Assembly (NCBI GenBank): GCA_035505995.1
Contig: DATJQF010000062.1
Span: forward strand, 1-12,456
Source of the DNA: DATJQF01 sp035505995
Lineage (GTDB): Bacteria > Bacteroidota > Bacteroidia > Bacteroidales > FEN-979
Length of the DNA: 12,456 bases
Direction of reading: 5' to 3'
The position numbers were made by a program, and so were the translations under genes. Within the stretch, counting starts at the first letter, position 1. Each line of letters begins with the position of its first letter. Below are positions 1-5,102 of the stretch, piece after piece. The notes beneath the pieces were generated by a model. The model had not been told where the DNA came from. It saw nothing but the letters and a program-made list of their open reading frames with translations, and ran no database searches.

Positions 1-1704
1 GAGATCATCGAGATCTATGAAGCCGGCGACCTTCCCTCCGACAGCCATGTCCTGGCCGAAGAGCTTCACGACATGCTGGCAAAGGCCGATAACGAAAAAG
101 ACAAATACAACGTCTCGGTCGTTTCCGCCGGAACCGCAGCCGAGCACTCGCTGATCGGCATGCTGAACTTCAGCTTCTATGACATCAAGCGCAAGAAAGT
201 GCGGCTGAAGCAGGCCGGGCGCGGAGGCATCGGGACGGTCCTCCGGGATAAAAAGATCAAGGCCATGGTGGCCCATGTGAAGAGCATCGGCGGGAACCGG
301 AACAACGTGGTGAACCTCGAGGCCATCCAGGAACGCGGAAGGAGATTCAACCGGGAGATGCGCGAGCTCGATGACAAGCAGTGCGAAATGCGCTCCAAGG
401 GCACCGCTCACCTGACCCATATCATGAACGACTATGACCTGCTGCCGGTCCATAATTTCAAATTCGGCAGTCACCCCGACGCATACAAGATCCGCGGCGA
501 TGTCTGGAAATCCTATTTCACACAGGGCGTCCCCGACGGCTGCTGGGTGGGATGCAACATGGCATGCGCCAAAGGCGTGGATAATTACGAATTGCGGTCC
601 GGGCCCTATAAGGGAGATAAGGTCATCGTGGACGGACCCGAATATGAAACGACCTCTTCCCTGGGTTCCATCGCAGGCATTTTCAATCCCGATTTTACCA
701 TTGAAGCGAATTTCTATTGCGACACCTACGGCATTTGCACCATCACCTGGGGAACCATCCTGGGGTTCGTGATGGAATGCTTTGAGAACGGCATACTTAA
801 TGAAGAGCGCACCGGCGGACTGAAGCTCAACTTCGGGAATGCCGATGCCGCGATGGAGCTGCTGCACCGGGTTTCCCGCGGCGAAGGGTTCGGACTGACC
901 GCCGGACAGGGCGTACGAAAGATGAAAAAGATCTTTGCGGAAAACGGCTGGGGCGATGCCGGGTTCCTGCAGGATATCGGCATGGAGAACAAGGGACTGG
1001 AATACTCCCAGTACGTCTCCAAGGAATCGCTGGCCCAGCAGGGAGGCTATGCCATGACCAACAAGGGGCCTCAGCACGACGAGGCGTGGCTGATCTTCAT
1101 GGATATGGTCAACAACCAGATCCCCACCTTTGAGAAAAAGGCGGAGGCATTGCACTACTTCCCGATGTTCCGGACGTGGTTCGGGCTGGCCGGTTTCTGC
1201 AAGCTGCCCTGGAACGACGTGGAGCCGGAAAACAACCCCCAGACGGATGAGCCGGCAAAGGTACCGGAGCACGTGGACAATTACGTGACGATCTTCAATG
1301 CAGTCACCGGCTCGAATGTGGATAAAAAAGAGCTGGTCCACCAATCGGAACGCGTGTATAATTTCCAGCGGATCTTCAATATCCGGAGAGGGTACGGACT
1401 GCGCAAGCACGACGCCCAGCCCTACCGCGCCTGCGGCCCGGTCACCCAAGAAGAATATGAATCCCGGGCAGATCGTTACGACAAGCAGCTGGTCGAGAAA
1501 GCCGGATTTGACCCTGCGGGAAAGACGACCGGGGAAAAAATGGCGGTTCTCCGGAAATACAGGGAAGACCAGTATGAAAAGCTCCTCGACGCCGTATATG
1601 AGCGTCGCGGCTGGACGAAGAACGGCGTGCCGAAGGTCGAGCACCTGAAGAAGATCGGGATGGACCTGCCGGAGCTCCTGGAGGTGGTAACACCTTTACA
1701 ATAA
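1..1704 (+). CDS. Aldehyde:ferredoxin oxidoreductase family tungsten enzyme (5'-truncated)
   Basis: The frame is open from base 1, so the true start lies upstream; 567 residues are visible. The GRGGIG motif at visible residues 73-78 usually lies near residue 180 in this family, so roughly 100 residues, most of the first pterin-binding domain, are probably missing. Family enzymes use a tungsto-bispterin cofactor and a [4Fe-4S] cluster to oxidise aldehydes, or reduce acids, with ferredoxin. Visible hallmarks are the GRGGIG...KAMV segment, a cysteine set C181, C185, C189, a GPEYET pterin-region motif near residue 214, a DxxGIC motif (D241 to C246), a GFC cysteine (C400) fitting the fourth cluster ligand, and the RGW...GVP C-terminal segment. 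The cluster spacing is C-x3-C-x3-C rather than the C-x2-C-x3-C of Pyrococcus AOR, and the second DxxGLC motif lacks its aspartate. This suggests a divergent subfamily, possibly near the BamB-like group; the substrate cannot be told. The downstream transporter gene starts 11 bp later, suggesting co-transcription. Confidence 0.9.
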   Translation, partial: EIIEIYEAGDLPSDSHVLAEELHDMLAKADNEKDKYNVSVVSAGTAAEHSLIGMLNFSFYDIKRKKVRLKQAGRGGIGTVLRDKKIKAMVAHVKSIGGNRNNVVNLEAIQERGRRFNREMRELDDKQCEMRSKGTAHLTHIMNDYDLLPVHNFKFGSHPDAYKIRGDVWKSYFTQGVPDGCWVGCNMACAKGVDNYELRSGPYKGDKVIVDGPEYETTSSLGSIAGIFNPDFTIEANFYCDTYGICTITWGTILGFVMECFENGILNEERTGGLKLNFGNADAAMELLHRVSRGEGFGLTAGQGVRKMKKIFAENGWGDAGFLQDIGMENKGLEYSQYVSKESLAQQGGYAMTNKGPQHDEAWLIFMDMVNNQIPTFEKKAEALHYFPMFRTWFGLAGFCKLPWNDVEPENNPQTDEPAKVPEHVDNYVTIFNAVTGSNVDKKELVHQSERVYNFQRIFNIRRGYGLRKHDAQPYRACGPVTQEEYESRADRYDKQLVEKAGFDPAGKTTGEKMAVLRKYREDQYEKLLDAVYERRGWTKNGVPKVEHLKKIGMDLPELLEVVTPLQ

Positions 1705-1715
1705 GGCTTTGGGGA

Positions 1716-2819
1716 ATGGAACAGAAGACCTTCCGGAAGAAGATCCAGGTGGAGGCGGATACCTCCTTCCTTTACCGGACGATTGCCTCGCTGGAGAAGG
1801 ATGACCAGATCCGGCAGTTTTACGTCGCGATGGGAAATATCGAAGAAACCCACGCCCGGAAGCTGCACGAGAAATATCTGCCCTCCGGAACCCCGTTCGC
1901 ACTTCCCCGGCCTTCCTTCCGGGCCCGCATGCTGGCGGGGATCGCACGGACCTTCGGCTACAATTATGTGACCGGACTGCTGATGGATGTCGAGAAGAGC
2001 ATCTCCTCGGCTGTGGTCAGAAAGAAATCGGCGGAAGGACAGCCGATCCTGGGCAACGAGGACCGGCACGTGAATATCCTGAAATCGATCGGGCAACTGA
2101 GCGGCGAAAAGGTCAGGAAGATAGAGGGAAGCCACCGGAGCGTAGGAGGGAATGCCCTGCGGGCGGCCGTGCTGGGCGCCAACGACGGCCTGGTATCCAA
2201 CCTGAGCCTGGTGATGGGAGTCGCGGGGGCCACCCGGGGAGGACACGAAGTGCTGATCGCCGGGGTGGCCGGATTGCTGGCAGGATCCTTCTCCATGGCG
2301 CTGGGAGAGTGGATCTCGGTAAAAAGCTCCAAAGAGCTCTATGACCGGCAGATCGAGATCGAGACCGAAGAGATCGAGAACAACCCGGAGGAAGAAAAAG
2401 AGGAGATCATCCTGCTTTATAAAGCCAAAGGATTGAGCGAGACGGATGCCACCGACCTGGCCGAAAAGGTGTTCTCCGACAAAGAAAATGCAAAGGCGGT
2501 CCTCATAAAGGAGGAGCTTGGCCTGGACCCGGAAGAAACGAAATACTCCCCGATGGAAGCGGCTTCCGCTTCTTTCCTGCTCTTCATCACCGGTGCGGTC
2601 ATCCCGGTATTCCCGTTCTTTTTCGTTTATGGGGAAAGAGGGATCCTGATCAGCATCCTCATCAGTACGGCCGCTTTGTTCCTTATCGGCGCCGCGATCA
2701 CCCTGATCACCGGCAAGTCCTTTTTCCGCTCCGGGATCCGGCAGGTTCTTTTCGGACTGGCCGCCGCCGCGATCACGTTCGGGATCGGAAAATTGATCGG
2801 CGTGGCCATCTCCGGATGA
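1716..2819 (+). CDS. Ferritin-like/VIT1 fusion iron transporter (MbfA-like)
   Basis: This 367-residue protein joins two modules. Residues about 8-125 form a ferritin-like (erythrin) domain with a full diiron pattern: E13, E43-x-x-H46, E93 and E115-x-x-H118. Residues about 145-367 form a VIT1/CCC1 membrane transporter with five predicted helices, the LGANDGLVS signature (D157), the MALGEW segment, and a Glu-rich cytosolic insertion at about 209-277 that matches the metal-binding domain of VIT1 proteins. In alphaproteobacteria, MbfA proteins of this architecture sit in the inner membrane and export iron, protecting against iron and peroxide stress. By analogy this one probably moves Fe2+ (or Mn2+) out of the cytosol. 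The start at 1716 gives an intact first ferritin helix; a GGGGA stretch abuts the ATG too closely to be a good ribosome site. It lies 11 bp after the AOR gene and is followed by a paralogue. The domain calls are firm; transport direction and metal are inferred. Confidence 0.88.
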   Translation: MEQKTFRKKIQVEADTSFLYRTIASLEKDDQIRQFYVAMGNIEETHARKLHEKYLPSGTPFALPRPSFRARMLAGIARTFGYNYVTGLLMDVEKSISSAVVRKKSAEGQPILGNEDRHVNILKSIGQLSGEKVRKIEGSHRSVGGNALRAAVLGANDGLVSNLSLVMGVAGATRGGHEVLIAGVAGLLAGSFSMALGEWISVKSSKELYDRQIEIETEEIENNPEEEKEEIILLYKAKGLSETDATDLAEKVFSDKENAKAVLIKEELGLDPEETKYSPMEAASASFLLFITGAVIPVFPFFFVYGERGILISILISTAALFLIGAAITLITGKSFFRSGIRQVLFGLAAAAITFGIGKLIGVAISG

Positions 2820-2856
2820 ATTAGGGTTTACCCCAGCAATAATTAGGGTTTTCCCT
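2819..2856. promoter_or_regulatory. Pair of AGGG-N4-CCC dyads, 22 bp apart
   Basis: The 16-bp unit AATTAGGGTTTWCCCY occurs twice, at 2819-2834 and 2841-2856, so the copies start exactly 22 bp apart, about two helical turns. Each copy is itself a dyad: AGGG-TTTA-CCC and AGGG-TTTT-CCCT. Two symmetric sites on the same DNA face, just after one VIT1-type gene and about 110-145 bp before the next, look like an operator for a dimeric regulator. The regulator is unknown. The second dyad could alternatively form a weak terminator hairpin for the upstream gene, but the stem is only 4 bp. Confidence 0.45.
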
Positions 2857-2880
2857 ATCTTTTCCCTTGTCTTCCCCGTT

Positions 2881-2888
2881 TACATTTG
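2881..2888 (+). promoter_or_regulatory. Candidate Bacteroidota -7 box for the second VIT1 gene
   Basis: TACATTTG fits the Bacteroidota -7 consensus TAnnTTTG. No TTG-type -33 box is present at the expected 19-21 bp upstream, so the promoter may depend on an activator; the AGGG-N4-CCC dyads end 25 bp upstream of the box. Transcription from here would give a leader of roughly 70 nt containing a small inverted repeat (CCGGA at 2906-2910 and TCCGG at 2918-2922). This is a motif match only. Confidence 0.35.
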
Positions 2889-2963
2889 CCTGAACCTTCT
2901 GTCAACCGGAGCGGGAATCCGGCTGGAAATTTGAAAGACTTGAGATTCAGTTAAACAGGTGTT

Positions 2964-3641
2964 ATGATTGCTGTGGAAGAAAGGATTTCCCCAAATTTTG
3001 CGGGGAATAATGAGGAAAAGGAGAACATCATACCTGGTTATGAAGCATGGGAGCGGAATGTATGGAAAGTCTTGAACAGGCCGGAAAATGAAAGCCTGAC
3101 GGAAGGAAAGCCAAACGTCCTTGGGAGAAATGCCCTGCGCGCAGGTGTGCTTGGGGCCAACGACGGACTAGTATCCATCCTGAGCCTGGTGATGGGAATT
3201 GCGGGAGCAACGGTGGGTGGACGCGAAGTTCTGATCGCTGGCATTGCGGGGGTGACGGCCGGGGCATTCTCCATGGCGTTGGGCGAATGGATCTCAGTCA
3301 AGAGCTCGCACGAGATGACCGGACCTTTACCGGTCGGCGGAGAAAGGACTCCCCTCCTGAAGTCTGCCAGCCCCGCCTGGGAAGCTGCCCTGTTCTCCTT
3401 TTTATTCTTTGCCGTGGGCGGAAGTGTCCCGGTAGTGCCTTTTTTCTTTACCGGGGGCGAGAAGGGAATCCTGCTCAGCCTGGGGTTGAGCATCGTCGCC
3501 CTGTTCGTCCTGGGTTCCGCTATCACCCTGATCACCGGCCGTCCCTTCCTTAAATCGGGCATGCGGCAGGTGATGTTCGGACTGGGGGCTGCTGCCATCA
3601 CCTTCGGCATCGGAAGAGTGATCGGGATCAGCATTTCATAG
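2964..3641 (+). CDS. VIT1/CCC1-family membrane protein lacking the metal-binding domain
   Basis: This 225-residue protein is a paralogue of the preceding VIT1 fusion. Over the first membrane block (its residues 54-118 against 144-208 of the neighbour) I count 53 of 65 residues identical, including LGANDGLVS (D67) and MALGEWISVKSS. The C-terminal membrane block (136-225) is also clearly related. Two parts are missing. The N-terminus has only about 50 polar residues without ExxH motifs, so there is no ferritin-like domain. The roughly 70-residue Glu-rich cytosolic insertion of the neighbour is replaced by 17 residues with few acids. The membrane residues expected to line the transport path remain, so it may still transport, or may pair with the full-length neighbour, since VIT1 proteins act as dimers. 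Plant VIT-like proteins also lack this domain. The ATG at 2964 follows a modest AGGTG. Substrate and activity are unknown. Confidence 0.82.
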   Translation: MIAVEERISPNFAGNNEEKENIIPGYEAWERNVWKVLNRPENESLTEGKPNVLGRNALRAGVLGANDGLVSILSLVMGIAGATVGGREVLIAGIAGVTAGAFSMALGEWISVKSSHEMTGPLPVGGERTPLLKSASPAWEAALFSFLFFAVGGSVPVVPFFFTGGEKGILLSLGLSIVALFVLGSAITLITGRPFLKSGMRQVMFGLGAAAITFGIGRVIGISIS

Positions 3642-3644
3642 AAA

Positions 3645-3664
3645 AAAGTGAAATACTTCACTTT
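3645..3664. promoter_or_regulatory. Crp-type palindromic operator before the Crp/Fnr gene
   Basis: AAAGTGAA at 3645-3652 and TTCACTTT at 3657-3664 are perfect 8-bp inverted arms around a 4-bp centre. The core reads GTGA-N6-TCAC, the half-site spacing typical of Crp-family sites. It lies 37 bp before the Crp/Fnr start codon and covers the place where the -33 box of the candidate promoter would be, so autoregulation is likely. It also directly follows the stop codon of the upstream VIT1 gene and could act as a weak AT-rich terminator hairpin. Confidence 0.6.
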
Positions 3665-3682
3665 AAAATAGCCTTAATCCTA

Positions 3683-3690
3683 TAATTTTG
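3683..3690 (+). promoter_or_regulatory. Candidate Bacteroidota -7 box for the Crp/Fnr gene
   Basis: TAATTTTG fits TAnnTTTG. The right arm of the palindrome at 3645-3664 ends 18 bp upstream, overlapping the -33 position, where no clear TTG is seen. The start codon at 3702 is only 11 bp downstream of the box, so the transcript would have a very short leader of about 5 nt. Confidence 0.45.
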
Positions 3691-3701
3691 CCGGGTCAGG
3701 A

Positions 3702-4403
3702 ATGCAAACCAAGCATTACCACCGGTATTTTAGTTGTGAGGATTGCCTGTTCAGGACTATCAGCTGCCAATTTATTGATTCCGCCGAGTTTGAGAAACTT
3801 CAGAATAAGACTATTCAGCTCCGGTTCAGGAAAGGGGAAACGATCCTGAAGCAGGGTGCAAAATCGCATAACCTGGTCTTTCTCAGAAGCGGTATCATTA
3901 AATTCAATTATGAAGATGACCGCAGCAAGAACCTGATCCTGTCCCTTAATAAAGCTCCGGCCCTGCTCGGAGGCGCCAACGTCCTGAATGAGGATTTTAA
4001 CCTGTTCTCGGTCGTAGCCGTTGAGGATTGTGAATGCTGTCTTATTGATTCCATGATCCTGACCCGCATTGCCATGAATAATCCCCTGTACCTTCTCAAG
4101 ATGCTCCAGTTCATTACGGAAAATTTCAGGAATTCCATATTCAATTTTATCAGTCTGGCGCATAAGCAGGTGAACGGCCGGGTCGCGGATATTCTGTTGT
4201 TCCTCAGCCGGAATATTTACCTCGATTCCGCATTCACCCTATCCCTCTCCCGGCAGGAAGTGGCGGAATTCGCCGGTTGCTCCAAGGAGAATGTCATCCA
4301 CACGCTTCGGAAATTCCATCATGATGAGGTGATCCGGATTGAAGGGAAAAAAATACGCATCCTGGATATGAACCGCCTGGACCGGATCAGCAAGAACGGC
4401 TAA
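3702..4403 (+). CDS. Crp/Fnr-family transcription regulator with Fnr-like cysteines
   Basis: This 233-residue protein has a cyclic-nucleotide-binding-type beta barrel (about 30-120), a dimer helix (about 125-160) and a winged helix-turn-helix (about 160-225; the segment SRQEVAEFAGCSKENV contains the recognition helix). Near the N-terminus C12, C15 and C22 form C-x2-C-x6-C, and C110, C112 and C113 follow in the barrel. E. coli Fnr holds its oxygen-sensing [4Fe-4S] cluster with C20, C23, C29 and C122, a very similar layout, so an oxygen- or NO-sensing cluster is plausible. In the recognition helix the Glu that reads the GTGA/TCAC half-site is kept (E196), but the usual Arg is His200. It probably binds the GTGA-N6-TCAC palindrome in its own promoter. 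It follows the VIT1 genes and converges on kdpE with 15 bp between stop codons. The family is certain; cluster binding and targets are inferred. Confidence 0.88.
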   Translation: MQTKHYHRYFSCEDCLFRTISCQFIDSAEFEKLQNKTIQLRFRKGETILKQGAKSHNLVFLRSGIIKFNYEDDRSKNLILSLNKAPALLGGANVLNEDFNLFSVVAVEDCECCLIDSMILTRIAMNNPLYLLKMLQFITENFRNSIFNFISLAHKQVNGRVADILLFLSRNIYLDSAFTLSLSRQEVAEFAGCSKENVIHTLRKFHHDEVIRIEGKKIRILDMNRLDRISKNG

Positions 4404-4418
4404 TAAATTTCAGGTATC

Positions 4419-5102
4419 TTATTCCGCCATCCGGTAGCCGATTCCGGATTCCGTGACGAGCAGGACCGGCCGCGACGGGTCGTTCTCCAGCTTTTTTCTC
4501 AATTGCGCGATATAGACTCTGAGGTACTGGGATTGGCCCTGGTATCCGGGGCCCCAGATCTCCCGCAGGATATACTGATGGGTGAGCACTTTCCCCGAAT
4601 TCCTGGCAAACAGGGAGAGCAGGTTGAACTCGGTGGAAGTCAGGTGCACCGGTTCGCTGTTTTTCCGGACCGTATGATTTCCCAGGTCGATCTCGATCTC
4701 TCCAAGGTCGATCTTGCCCTCTTCCGGCTCTGCTTTGGAGTGGCGCAGCGCCGACCGGATCCTGGCCATCAGTTCCCCGGTGCGGAAGGGCTTGGTGATA
4801 TAGTCGTTGGCGCCATGGTCCAGGGCATGGATGATGCTTTCCTCTTCCTTACGCACCGAAAGGATGATGACGGGCCGGTTGATAAATTCCCGCAGGCGCT
4901 GAAGCACCTCCAGGCCATCCATATCCGGAAGCCCCAGGTCGAGCAGCACCAGGGAAGGATTGTTCGAGGCGGCCAGGGCGATGCCCTCCTTCGCCGTGGC
5001 AGCTTCCATCACGGAGAAACCCTGGGTTTCGAGGGTGATCACCAGCAGCCGGCGGATCTGGACCTCGTCGTCGATGATCAGGATGGTGGCGCTTTCGTTC
5101 AT
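4419..5102 (-). CDS. kdpE: KdpE, potassium-responsive response regulator
   Basis: This 227-residue OmpR/PhoB-type regulator has a receiver domain (residues 5-118) with acidic pair D11/D12, phospho-acceptor D55, S82 and K104. A winged-helix DNA-binding domain follows (about 130-227). Its end (WGPGYQ...YLRVYIAQLRKKLE...ESGIGYR) closely resembles E. coli KdpE in the recognition-helix region, which separates it from generic OmpR paralogues. Phosphorylated by KdpD, it should activate the kdp operon, and two matching DNA sites lie upstream of kdpF. Its start overlaps the kdpD stop by 4 bp (ATGA), a sign of translational coupling. It is the last gene of the operon. Confidence 0.93.
   Translation of the reverse strand: MNESATILIIDDEVQIRRLLVITLETQGFSVMEAATAKEGIALAASNNPSLVLLDLGLPDMDGLEVLQRLREFINRPVIILSVRKEEESIIHALDHGANDYITKPFRTGELMARIRSALRHSKAEPEEGKIDLGEIEIDLGNHTVRKNSEPVHLTSTEFNLLSLFARNSGKVLTHQYILREIWGPGYQGQSQYLRVYIAQLRKKLENDPSRPVLLVTESGIGYRMAE

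Noticed and set aside
1476..2246. A 256-codon minus-strand open frame across the AOR/VIT1 junction
   Set aside because: It lies opposite two well-supported genes, crosses their boundary and has low-complexity composition with no known motif.
2964..3641. Second VIT1 gene as a frameshifted pseudogene
   Set aside because: The frame is intact from start to stop, both membrane blocks are complete, and the missing loop is replaced in frame.
4404..4418. Terminator between the convergent Crp/Fnr and kdpE genes
   Set aside because: The 15-bp gap has no inverted repeat or T-run that would support an intrinsic terminator.
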